A stretch of DNA of 50,570 nucleotides from positions 1 to 50,570 of the forward strand of contig LNZQ01000088.1 in assembly GCA_002007315.1 (NCBI GenBank), written 5' to 3'. How positions within the stretch are numbered: the first letter of the stretch is position 1; every line of letters begins with the position of its first letter. Below, piece after piece: positions 34,532-42,422 of the stretch. The DNA comes from Epulopiscium sp. Nele67-Bin004. Lineage in GTDB: Bacteria > Bacillota_A > Clostridia > Lachnospirales > Cellulosilyticaceae. Position numbers and translations under genes: made by a program. Under the pieces are notes generated by a model that worked only from the letters and a program-made list of their open reading frames with translations, searched no databases and was not told the DNA's origin.

Positions 34532-34582
34532 TAATGAGAAAAGGCATATATTAACTTAATGTTGATATGTGCCTTTGTTTTG
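34532..34582 (+). repeat. 51-bp direct repeat, copy 1 (terminator hairpin)
   Basis: This 51-base sequence is identical to 35151..35201. It contains the hairpin AAAGGCATATATTAAC with GTTGATATGTGCCTTT (16 bp with two wobbles, five-base loop), followed by GTTTTG. It serves as terminator for the S1 gene and lies 6 bases past its stop. Confidence 0.93.
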
Positions 34583-34620
34583 TTATATAATAAATTATCA
34601 AACTGAAAGGAGCATATATA

Positions 34621-34881
34621 ATGCAAATTCAACTTAATGAACAAACTGCTAATCAGGCACAACTTATTTTTCAATCACTTGGATTAGATATTACTACTGC
34701 TATTAATATATTTCTTGAACAATCGATACAGGCTAAAAATATTCCATTTCAAATAGTTGAAAACATACCTAATGAAGATACTATAGAGGCTATAAAAGAA
34801 GTTGAGCATATGAAAAAAAATCCGTCTATAAGTAAATCTTATACTGATGTAGATACAATGATTCAGGAGTTGCTACAATGA
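34621..34881 (+). CDS. RelB/DinJ family antitoxin
   Basis: An 86-residue antitoxin. The N-terminal ribbon-helix-helix (MQIQLNEQTANQAQLIFQSL, then GLDITTAINIFLEQSI) dimerises and binds its own promoter. The C-terminal part (NIPFQIVENIPNEDTIEAIK onwards) wraps the toxin. It resembles the DinJ partner of YafQ. GAAAGGAGC lies upstream. It overlaps the toxin gene by ATGA, so synthesis is coupled. It is flanked by 51-bp direct repeats together with the toxin gene. Confidence 0.9.
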   Translation: MQIQLNEQTANQAQLIFQSLGLDITTAINIFLEQSIQAKNIPFQIVENIPNEDTIEAIKEVEHMKKNPSISKSYTDVDTMIQELLQ

Positions 34882-35153
34882 AATACATCGTTAAGCCCAC
34901 TAAAAAATTCCAGAAAGATTTGAAATTGGCACAAAAACGTGGCTATAAAATCGAATTGTTAACAGATATTATTAAACTACTATCTAATGGCGAGAATCTT
35001 CCTTCTAAAAATAAAGATCACGCCTTAATTGGTAACTATACAAATTGTCGTGAATGTCATATTACTCCTGATTGGTTACTAATTTATGAAATATGTGAAG
35101 ATGAATTAATTTTATACCTCACTCGTACGGGGAGTCATTCCGATTTATTTTAA
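34878..35153 (+). CDS. YafQ family mRNA-interferase toxin
   Basis: A 91-residue toxin of the RelE superfamily, YafQ branch, which cuts mRNA on the ribosome. The opening is YIVKPTKKFQKDLKLAQKRG. The active-site set is complete: His48, His61, Asp65, Trp66, His87 and Phe91 correspond to the catalytic and substrate-binding residues of E. coli YafQ (His50, His63, Asp67, Trp68, His87, Phe91). The toxin should be active. Its stop TAA is the first triplet of the second 51-bp repeat. Confidence 0.93.
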   Translation: MKYIVKPTKKFQKDLKLAQKRGYKIELLTDIIKLLSNGENLPSKNKDHALIGNYTNCRECHITPDWLLIYEICEDELILYLTRTGSHSDLF

Positions 35154-35201
35154 TGAGAAAAGGCATATATTAACTTAATGTTGATATGTGCCTTTGTTTT
35201 G
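35151..35201 (+). repeat. 51-bp direct repeat, copy 2 (terminator hairpin)
   Basis: This copy is identical over 51 bases to 34532..34582 and starts at the stop codon of the toxin gene. Its hairpin ends the toxin-antitoxin transcript and, on the other strand, lies 11 bases past the subtilase stop. Sequences on either side of the two copies differ. Confidence 0.93.
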
Positions 35202-35211
35202 CTTTATTTTG

Positions 35212-36963
35212 TTATGAGCGTAACAACAAATCCAACGAATTTTTTACGCACAACCTTCCATAGCCCCATTCCCTACTTGGTATGTCCAAACCTGTTTTGT
35301 TTGTTCCTCTAAGTAAAAAAGTTTTTAATAGTTCCCCATATAAAAACGGTCTATTTCCTTTCACTATGCCCCACTCCATCAAAAGTGCACAAGCCCCTGC
35401 AACATGAGGTGTAGCCATACTTGTGCCACTATATTTTATATATCCACCCGTTGTACTTGCAGCCGTAATATCAACCCCTGGTGCCACCAAATCTGGCTTA
35501 ATAATAGCATCACTTCTAGGATAACCCGCCCCTGAAAACGGTGCTATTTGATTTGTAAGACTGTTGTATGCACCAACTGTTATACCATTTCGTGCAGTTG
35601 ACGGTGTTGTTAACGTCCCATACCTTGTTGGTTGCAACATATACGTTGAGTCGCCCGCAAGCTCTGCCGTTGGCCCCCAAACGCTATATTGCCCATCAAT
35701 TACATCTATTCCGTATATATTTACTGTCCAAATACCACTGGTTATATTTGCACCACTTACACCAGTCAAAAACACCGCAAATTCCTCAGCACCATTTAGA
35801 GGAGATGGACCAACAAAAGTTGCATATATTTTTGTTCGCTCCAAAACAAAAACCCTTGCCCCATTTGATGCTTGGGAATACAAAATTCTGCCTGTTCGGT
35901 TGCCACTTGGCGATATTATTTCAAATTCAAACGTATCAATAAATGACTTCCACACCGACAGACTGTATGACCGCTGATTATCACCAACTTGGAACGTAAA
36001 ATTTCCTGTGCCACTTTTTGGAACAATACCCCTTGTATGTGTTTGGCTTGCTCCCTCGTTCCCAGATGCAATAACAATGTTAGTTTTCCAAAATCCCGAC
36101 ACCTCATCTATATACTGCTCAATAAGCGAGCGTCCATCATGTGGCCCTTCGTTCATACCACTACTCAAATTTATTGCAATCGGTTTTCCAAGTTTTTTTG
36201 CCTGCTCAATAACGTATTTTATACCAAGCATAATTTCAACGTTGCGTACAAAGCTTTGGTTTGTGCTTGACCCTCGCCCAAGTTTTACGATGATAAACTC
36301 TGCCTCGGGTGCAACTCCAACATAGCCCCCCGCATTGCCGTTTCCGCCTGCAATGCTTGCAACGTGCGTCCCGTGTCCAACTGTGTCTTGGCTTGGAACG
36401 ACAGACAGTCGACCTGCTGACGATGGTTGTCTAAGTGCCTCGTTAATTTGGTCACGTGTATATTCTGTGCCGATTTTAAATCCCTCTGGGGGTCTGCCAG
36501 AAATTCCCTGATCCCAAATAGATGCAATTCTTGTTGTTCCGTCCAAGTTTCTAAAATCTTGATGTGCATATTGTATTCCAGAGTCGATAATCCCTAACAA
36601 TACACCGTTACCTTTAAGTTCGTATGGACGGTTGTTTTGGACAGTTTTTGCACAAGCAGCCGTCGTGCTTTGGATTAAGTTGTAAGTTAAAAGTTTTGCT
36701 GTTTCCATATATTCAACTTCCATAAACACTTCAAGCTCGCTAACTCTATCTTGTGATATAGACATAACTGCAAATTTTTCACTAATTATTTGTACTACAC
36801 CACCCACTTGACGTGCAACTTGTTCGATATCTCCGTTGTATTTTATAACTATATCTATGTTACCTTCTGCCTCAAAGCCGTATTCTTCTAGGTAGTCAGC
36901 TGCAAGTTCTTTTTCATTGTCAGATAAACTGGTCATTATTTGTAGTGCTGCGTCTGTTTTCAA
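35212..36963 (-). CDS. S8 family (subtilisin-like) serine protease, CspB-like type
   Basis: A 583-residue protease without a signal peptide, as in the clostridial Csp group. An N-terminal prodomain (about 1-105) precedes the catalytic domain. The triad is intact: Asp127 (LLGIIDSGIQYAHQDF), His197 (DTVGHGTHVASIAGG) and Ser515 (YSGTSMATPHVAGA). The oxyanion Asn is in IASGNEG. A jelly-roll-like insert (about 310-450) lies between them, as in CspB. The start is TTG at 36963 with GAGGTG upstream. It is monocistronic, and three related genes lie 4-10 kb further on, same strand. It is divergent from the broken Uma2 gene. Confidence 0.93.
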   Translation of the reverse strand: MKTDAALQIMTSLSDNEKELAADYLEEYGFEAEGNIDIVIKYNGDIEQVARQVGGVVQIISEKFAVMSISQDRVSELEVFMEVEYMETAKLLTYNLIQSTTAACAKTVQNNRPYELKGNGVLLGIIDSGIQYAHQDFRNLDGTTRIASIWDQGISGRPPEGFKIGTEYTRDQINEALRQPSSAGRLSVVPSQDTVGHGTHVASIAGGNGNAGGYVGVAPEAEFIIVKLGRGSSTNQSFVRNVEIMLGIKYVIEQAKKLGKPIAINLSSGMNEGPHDGRSLIEQYIDEVSGFWKTNIVIASGNEGASQTHTRGIVPKSGTGNFTFQVGDNQRSYSLSVWKSFIDTFEFEIISPSGNRTGRILYSQASNGARVFVLERTKIYATFVGPSPLNGAEEFAVFLTGVSGANITSGIWTVNIYGIDVIDGQYSVWGPTAELAGDSTYMLQPTRYGTLTTPSTARNGITVGAYNSLTNQIAPFSGAGYPRSDAIIKPDLVAPGVDITAASTTGGYIKYSGTSMATPHVAGACALLMEWGIVKGNRPFLYGELLKTFLLRGTNKTGLDIPSREWGYGRLCVKNSLDLLLRS

Positions 36964-37020
36964 TTGAAATCACCTCAAATTTTTTATATAATATATACAT
37001 AATCTGAAAGGAGTAATTAT

Positions 37021-37601
37021 ATGCAACTAAATCAATCTAACCCATACAAAGATGAGCTTGTTAACGGTATACGCATAGTTTCACGAGCTGCCCCACACTA
37101 TAATCACGGAGTATTAATTCGCCTACTTGGCAACAACATTGAAGATAATCTCGACTACCCTTGCAGAGTTGCTCTTGATTGTTTAGATGTTAAATTTGAT
37201 AATAACAATATTAGACAGCCAGATATTTCTGTTATTAACGTTGAAGATACATTCGAGGGGACTGTGTACACTGGCAAAATAAAACTTGTAGTTGAGATAT
37301 GGTCGCCAGAAAACAAACGCTCAGAACGTGAAGAAAAAATCAATCTCTATAAATCAAACTCTATAAATCAAACTCTATAAAAGAAATCATCGAAATTGAC
37401 TATATGACTAGAAAAGTTAAAGTTCAAACTCTTAATGATAGCTATGAATATAATATAACACAAGAATTTACAGTTGCTCCAAAACATTTATATTGCTTAG
37501 ACGGCAAGGTAAATACCGAATTTTCCGACACCCTCTATATAACTTTAACCAACCAACATATAAATATTGCAGAAATATTTGCAAAATTTATTCCTCTGTA
37601 A
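37021..37601 (+). pseudogene. Uma2 family gene broken by a 14-bp tandem duplication
   Basis: The first frame encodes MQLNQSNPYKDELVNGIRIV, RQPDISVINV (metal Asp) and LVVEIWSPENKRSEREEKIN, then stops at 37378..37380. The unit CTATAAATCAAACT (37347..37360) is immediately repeated at 37361..37374. Removing one copy restores the frame into KEIIEIDYMTRKVKVQTL and continues to a stop at 37599..37601, giving a normal-length Uma2 protein of about 188 residues. The start has TGAAAGGAG upstream. This could be a fresh pseudogene or a reversible slippage switch. The functional paralogue is at 22556. Confidence 0.85.
37347..37374. repeat. 14-bp tandem duplication in the Uma2 gene
   Basis: CTATAAATCAAACT occurs twice in direct succession and is followed by CTATAAA, a partial third unit. 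The extra 14 bases cause the frameshift. Confidence 0.95.
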
Positions 37602-37623
37602 ACAAACGATAGGAAGTGAAACT

Positions 37624-37803
37624 ATGAGACCAGAAAAGATTAGAGCACCAAAAGAACAAAATAGTATAGACAACAACGCTGACTTTATAGTAAAAGCTAA
37701 AATCAAATCATTATATATTGATTTAAACTATAGTATCGAAGAAATTTCTCATCAGCTAAAAATACCAATATACCAAGTTAAAGAAACGTTAAAATCGTTA
37801 TAA
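37624..37803 (+). CDS. small protein with a helix-turn-helix-like C-terminus (59 aa)
   Basis: A 59-residue basic N-terminus (MRPEKIRAPKEQNSIDNNAD) is followed by a segment that looks like a single helix-turn-helix: YSIEEISHQLKIPIYQVKET. This resembles small DNA-binding or sigma-region-4-like proteins, but no family is assigned. The start at 37624 has AGGAAGTGAAAC upstream; the open frame extends further upstream into the broken Uma2 gene without support. It lies between that gene and a symporter. Confidence 0.5.
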   Translation: MRPEKIRAPKEQNSIDNNADFIVKAKIKSLYIDLNYSIEEISHQLKIPIYQVKETLKSL

Positions 37804-37899
37804 TTACTAGACAGCAAATGTTATATAAAATTCCCCCTTGCGTGTTTCCAAAAAATGGCTTATAATAACACAAATTACCATAGGGGGGTACGCACTTAA

Positions 37900-39285
37900 A
37901 TGACACACTTTTTTTTAACTGATTTTTTATTAGTTAGTGACATAAGAACGATTATTTTTTTATTACTACTAGTTGCTTTCTTTATATATATATATTCTAT
38001 ACATCAAAGCACAAAATTTTCAACTTGTATACTTACTGCTGCACTTATAGGATTTATGTTAGGAGTTGCAATTCAATTTGCTTCTGATTTTCAAAATACG
38101 CCAAAATCTACAACTTTTGTGGCTGAAGTTTTAAGTTGGTATAGCTTAATTGGCAATGGCTACATGAATTTATTGCATATGTTAGTAATTCCCCTAATTA
38201 TATTTTCAGTTATAAATTCAATTATCAACGTAAAAGTTGAGTTGCCAAAACTTATATATGCTAGTTTATTGATAACTACTATAATGTTTTGTGTATCAAT
38301 AGTTGTTGGGTTAGGCATAGGTATCGCTTTAGACTTAGGAAAAGATGTGCCCTACTATACATTTTCACCTGTCGACACACCAGACACTATAAACATAGTC
38401 GATATTATAAGCAAGCTAATTCCAAAAAATCCTATTAAGTCAATGATGGACGTAAATATAATATCTATACTAATATTTTCTGTATTTATAGGAGTATGTA
38501 TCCGCCAAACTTATCACCGACATATAGATGATATCTCGCCACTTATTAGGCTTATAGATGCAACACACATAACTATAACAAATATGGCTATATCACTTAT
38601 ACAATTTATGCCGTTTGCTATTATACCGCTATTTGCAAATACAGTTGCAAGCCGTGGCATATCAAGCTTACTAGATGTGTCTAAGTTTATTTTTGCAATG
38701 TATTTAGGCGTAATTGTTATGTTTATAATACAAATGATTATACTAAAAATTTGTAATCTTAGCCCCCAAACGTACATCAAAAAAAGTTTACCCACTATAA
38801 TATTTGCGTTTGTTTCTAGGTCAAGTTTATGTTGTTTGCCATCTACAGTCGAAACACTCACAACAAAACTAGGCGTTTCAACTGCCACTGGTACTATCGT
38901 ACCAAGTTTAGGTACTAGCTTTGGCATGCAAGGCTGTTCAGGAATGTTTCCGGCACTTGCCTTAGTTTACGTTGCAAATGTAAACGATATAAATATCGAT
39001 ATTCAGTTTTTATTAATATCGTTAGTCGTTATAATGATAAGTTCATTTGGTACAACTGGCTTAGCCACTACTGGTACAGACATCACAAATTTGTCGCTCG
39101 CTGGAATGGGTATAGGCAACTTAACAGCTACTATGACGCCTGTTTTATTGATTGAACCCATAATTGATATGGGTCGAACTTTTATAAATGTATCTGGTGC
39201 TATGGTAAACGCTATATTAGTTGATATAGTTGTAGGTACTTTTGATACGCAAGAATTTGAGGACACAAAAACAGCCCCTATATAG
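37900..39285 (+). CDS. sodium/dicarboxylate-family symporter, TcyP-like
   Basis: A 461-residue membrane protein of the SDF (DAACS) family with about eight membrane segments and two re-entrant loops. The key motifs are LHMLVIPLIIFSVINSIINV, FVSRSSLCCLPSTVETLTT (Ser-rich loop HP1) and SLGTSFGMQGCSGMFPALAL, with SSFGTTGLATTGTDITNLSL near HP2. These are closest to the L-cystine transporter TcyP rather than to glutamate carriers, so Na+-coupled cystine uptake is likely (inference). The start has AGGGGGG 12 bases upstream. The stop TAG lies in a perfect 18-bp palindrome. Confidence 0.85.
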   Translation: MTHFFLTDFLLVSDIRTIIFLLLLVAFFIYIYSIHQSTKFSTCILTAALIGFMLGVAIQFASDFQNTPKSTTFVAEVLSWYSLIGNGYMNLLHMLVIPLIIFSVINSIINVKVELPKLIYASLLITTIMFCVSIVVGLGIGIALDLGKDVPYYTFSPVDTPDTINIVDIISKLIPKNPIKSMMDVNIISILIFSVFIGVCIRQTYHRHIDDISPLIRLIDATHITITNMAISLIQFMPFAIIPLFANTVASRGISSLLDVSKFIFAMYLGVIVMFIIQMIILKICNLSPQTYIKKSLPTIIFAFVSRSSLCCLPSTVETLTTKLGVSTATGTIVPSLGTSFGMQGCSGMFPALALVYVANVNDINIDIQFLLISLVVIMISSFGTTGLATTGTDITNLSLAGMGIGNLTATMTPVLLIEPIIDMGRTFINVSGAMVNAILVDIVVGTFDTQEFEDTKTAPI

Positions 39286-39290
39286 GGGCT
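39273..39290. terminator. 18-bp palindrome between convergent genes
   Basis: AGCCCCTATATAGGGGCT is a perfect palindrome. It contains the symporter stop TAG (39283..39285), and the stop of the minus-strand Cys-rich gene (39291..39289) overlaps its right end. A T-run is missing, so termination would be weak; it may belong to the GTAGGG palindrome class. Confidence 0.5.
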
Positions 39291-40017
39291 ACTCGTCCTT
39301 AACAAATAAACAACTAAATGCATCACTATCTGGTTCGCATACAAAATTGTGTATTTGCTTATATTTATAAAAACTAGCTATTAACGTCGCAACAAACATT
39401 TTATCCGGATTAGTAACAGGTGTAGTTCCTTTGTACCAATGATGTACCCTAACTTCTAAATTGCCATCTTCTGTCGCCGTATGTTTCACAACATCTGCTT
39501 TTATATATTCAATTCTGCTATGTTTTTTTCCTGTAAGCACTAATTCTTTCATAACAGTAGTTTTTTCATTTATTTGTATTGTAATATTTCCTTGTTTTTC
39601 CGTAGTTATTTCAAGATGTTCTTCTTGTTCTGCATAAACATGAACTTGATCAGCAAATTCAAGCATTTTTTCAATAATTACTTCATAACAACTCGTGCAA
39701 ATATCTATCGTTTGACAAGCTCCTGGTATATTAATATGCCACCTAATTATATCATGTATTAATTGCTGATTGTCCCACACTATGTCCCTATTGTCATTAT
39801 GTATCGCTTCTTTTAGGGTTGTTGAACAGTCTGGACATTTTTGTTGACCACATATTTCACACTGTTGATAATACTTTTTTCGATCTTTACAACCACAATC
39901 TGGAGTTTTACACTCCACTTTTCTAAAATCATCAATAACTAAAAAAGTTGCCTCCGCACTTGCCAAAGATACCCCAGCCATCGTTATGCCATTTAATATC
40001 CATTTAATAGTCCTCAC
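39289..40017 (-). CDS. cysteine-rich protein of unknown function (242 aa)
   Basis: The family is not recognised. An N-terminal hydrophobic segment (IKWILNGITMAGVSLASAEA) resembles a membrane anchor or uncleaved signal. Next comes a zinc-ribbon-like run with Cys in CKTPDCGCKDRKKYYQQCEI and CGQQKCPDCSTT, then a further CTSCYE pair. The C-terminal half is beta-rich and basic and ends FSCLFVKDE. GTG at 40017 is preferred because GGGGGGG lies 6 bases upstream; TTG at 40032 is the alternative. It is convergent with the symporter. A metal-binding or redox role is possible (inference). Confidence 0.65.
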   Translation of the reverse strand: MRTIKWILNGITMAGVSLASAEATFLVIDDFRKVECKTPDCGCKDRKKYYQQCEICGQQKCPDCSTTLKEAIHNDNRDIVWDNQQLIHDIIRWHINIPGACQTIDICTSCYEVIIEKMLEFADQVHVYAEQEEHLEITTEKQGNITIQINEKTTVMKELVLTGKKHSRIEYIKADVVKHTATEDGNLEVRVHHWYKGTTPVTNPDKMFVATLIASFYKYKQIHNFVCEPDSDAFSCLFVKDE

Positions 40018-40167
40018 TATATACCCCCCCAACTGTTGTATTATACATAATAATTATATAACAAATTTACTAATAGGACAACTTAATTTTATATTCTGTT
40101 TTTCTTTGTAATATTTGAAATATATGGTACAATATATATAAATAACATGGAATCGAGGCGAAATATT

Positions 40168-40575
40168 ATGAGAAGAATTATAGAATTATCAAACCACCAT
40201 TTAGATGATTGCCTAGATATAATTCATCAAGCTAAAAACTTTGTGACAACGTATGAAAACGAAACTAGCGATATTAGTAACACATCTAATACAAAAAAGC
40301 TTTTGGACAATTTAATGAGTGAGTTAGACGACCTAGAACTTAAAACTTGTAGAACTCAAGAATTAATACGTGCAACTATGTTAGACATTTTAGCCGTAAA
40401 TCAGCTCAATCAAGCGTATGAAATTGACGCCATCGAAATTGAAGCATCTCTTGATGACCTAGAAAAACAAAATTTGATGTTAAAAGCACGTAATCTTGAA
40501 GTAAACGAAGAAAACAGACGACTTCGACTACGTTGTAAAGAAATGCGTCAAAAACTTGAAAATGCAGGTCTATAA
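40168..40575 (+). CDS. coiled-coil protein of unknown function (135 aa)
   Basis: No family is recognised. The protein is almost fully helical: an N-terminal part (MRRIIELSNHHLDDCLDIIH) and a long C-terminal coiled coil (about 85-135, SLDDLEKQNLMLKARNLEVN then ENRRLRLRCKEMRQKLENAG). It has no signal peptide. The start at 40168 has CGAGGCG upstream; the ATG at 40147 lacks a site. It lies alone and converges on the subtilase operon, with a palindromic terminator between. Confidence 0.6.
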   Translation: MRRIIELSNHHLDDCLDIIHQAKNFVTTYENETSDISNTSNTKKLLDNLMSELDDLELKTCRTQELIRATMLDILAVNQLNQAYEIDAIEIEASLDDLEKQNLMLKARNLEVNEENRRLRLRCKEMRQKLENAGL

Positions 40576-40608
40576 TACTAGCTTTTTCCTAAGATAATTT
40601 TGCATAAA

Positions 40609-40639
40609 TATGTAGGGCAACCAACAATTGCCCTACATA
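40609..40639. terminator. palindromic terminator between the coiled-coil gene and the subtilase operon
   Basis: TATGTAGGGCAA (40609..40620) pairs perfectly with TTGCCCTACATA (40628..40639) around a 7-base loop. The GTAGGG/CCCTAC arms place it in the same family as the elements at 9770 and 49979. It lies 7 bases past the stop of the last subtilase gene. Confidence 0.8.
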
Positions 40640-40646
40640 TTATGAT

Positions 40647-42422
40647 TTATCTAATTGTGTCATACAAATTGCTCATCTCTCTAAGTGCCGTTCTAATACA
40701 AAGTTCACCATATCCCCATTGTGTGTTTGGATACGCCATATTTTTATTTCTTGTAGCACTTCTAAGCAAATATGCTTTTAGTATATCTCCATACAAATAC
40801 TCATCGCCAACTTGATTTATGCCAAACTCAAGCATAAGCAAATACGCCCCTGCAACAAAACTTGCTGCAACACTTGTGCCAGATATTGACTGGTATCTCA
40901 TATTCGGGTCAGGCGTTGGTGCAACAACATCAACCCCAGGTGCCGTTATATCAGGCTTTACAATTCCACCTTGTATGTAGCCCCACCCTGAAAACGATGC
41001 TATTTGTAACCCATTTGATGCAGACGCCGCAACACTTGTGACGTATACAGAAGTTGATGGTATCGTTAGCGTTTTTTCTTTTACAGGTTGTAAAAACCTT
41101 AGGCTTCTATCAACATCATCAAACGACTCTCCCCAAATGTCATATTCACCGTCAAGAATTTCAAGCCCCTCAATTTCTATAAACCAATTTCCATCTTCAA
41201 CAGGAGCATCAGCAAAGCTATCTAAAAATATCAATATTTGCTCACCTTGACTTGTTGGGCTAAGCGTCGAAAAGTTTACCGAAACAATCGTATCGCCCAC
41301 AATAGTGTTGGAATTTATTTCCGAACGTGTTAACATAGGCGTGCGTTCGCCACTTGGGGAAATTATCGATATACCAAATGCATCAACAAAGCTTTTCCAC
41401 AACGTACAAAAATAGTATGGCTGATTATCATCAATAAAAATTCCAACCCTTTTTCTCTCCCCAGTAATTATATCACCAGATGTATGGCTATCTTTGTTAG
41501 CTTGATTGCCCGTTCCAACAACAACGTTAACTCGCCACATTTCAGAAACATAATTTATATACTGCTCAAGAGCACTCCCCCCATTGTGTCCACCCTCGTT
41601 TACGCCAAACCCCAGCAAAATAACGACAGGTTTGTTCATTTGCAAAGCTTTATCAGTTATGTATTTTAATGCCATCATTATTTCTATATTTCTTGGACCA
41701 CGGTACAGCCCCTGAATTTCGTCTTCGCCTTCTTGCCCAACTTTTACAACTATAAGCGTTGCCTCTGGTGCAACCCCTTTCCATATTGTGCGGTCACTTG
41801 CAGCACCATTTCCAACTGCAACACCCGCAAGTGCAGTCCCATGCCCCAAGTTATCAACACTTGGCACGATAGATTTATCATTTAATAACAATGCTTGATT
41901 TATTTGCTCACTTGTAAATTCTGTACCACTGTTGAAGCCTTGTGGAGGATTTCCCGCAATCGTTTGGTCCCACAAATAAGCAATACGTGTCGTTCCATCA
42001 GCGTTCAAAAAATCAGGGTGCGTATAATCAACCCCCGAGTCAATACTTCCAAAAAATATACCTTTGCCCGTGACACCATACCCCACTTGTGGCGATGCAA
42101 GATTTGTTCCACAAATAAGAGTCATAGCTTTTTCGATTATATATTGCATAACTTCTGGAAATTCAATATATTCAACGCTTTTAAGAGTTGCCAGTTGTGT
42201 TATGTTGTATCTAGGTATTTTCATTATTGCGTATCCATTGTTAAGTATAGTTACATTTGTTATTTCAAAATCACTCGTGATTTCTTGCATTATGTTACCG
42301 TTATACTTAACCAAAACGTCCCATATTTGGGCGTTACGTATGCCTGTCGTCCAGTAAAATGACTTTGGCAACGTTCCAAACGGATATTGTAACATAAGTT
42401 GTATTTGCGGACTAATCTTCAC
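40647..42422 (-). CDS. S8 family (subtilisin-like) serine protease, last gene of the operon
   Basis: A 591-residue subtilase without signal peptide. The triad is intact: Asp128 (FFGSIDSGVDYTHPDF), His194 (LGHGTALAGVAVGNG) and Ser517 (SGTSVAASFVAGA). The oxyanion Asn is in GTGNQANKD. A jelly-roll-like insert follows the His region, as in CspB. The GTG at 42422 is chosen because GGGGTGAT lies just upstream and the codon overlaps the preceding stop (TAGTG). It is coupled to the pseudoprotease gene before it. It closes the operon begun by the protease at 44679. Confidence 0.9.
   Translation of the reverse strand: MKISPQIQLMLQYPFGTLPKSFYWTTGIRNAQIWDVLVKYNGNIMQEITSDFEITNVTILNNGYAIMKIPRYNITQLATLKSVEYIEFPEVMQYIIEKAMTLICGTNLASPQVGYGVTGKGIFFGSIDSGVDYTHPDFLNADGTTRIAYLWDQTIAGNPPQGFNSGTEFTSEQINQALLLNDKSIVPSVDNLGHGTALAGVAVGNGAASDRTIWKGVAPEATLIVVKVGQEGEDEIQGLYRGPRNIEIMMALKYITDKALQMNKPVVILLGFGVNEGGHNGGSALEQYINYVSEMWRVNVVVGTGNQANKDSHTSGDIITGERKRVGIFIDDNQPYYFCTLWKSFVDAFGISIISPSGERTPMLTRSEINSNTIVGDTIVSVNFSTLSPTSQGEQILIFLDSFADAPVEDGNWFIEIEGLEILDGEYDIWGESFDDVDRSLRFLQPVKEKTLTIPSTSVYVTSVAASASNGLQIASFSGWGYIQGGIVKPDITAPGVDVVAPTPDPNMRYQSISGTSVAASFVAGAYLLMLEFGINQVGDEYLYGDILKAYLLRSATRNKNMAYPNTQWGYGELCIRTALREMSNLYDTIR

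Noticed and set aside
34532..35201. Transposon carrying the toxin-antitoxin genes
   Set aside because: No transposase is present, and the flanking repeats are direct copies of a terminator, not inverted ends.
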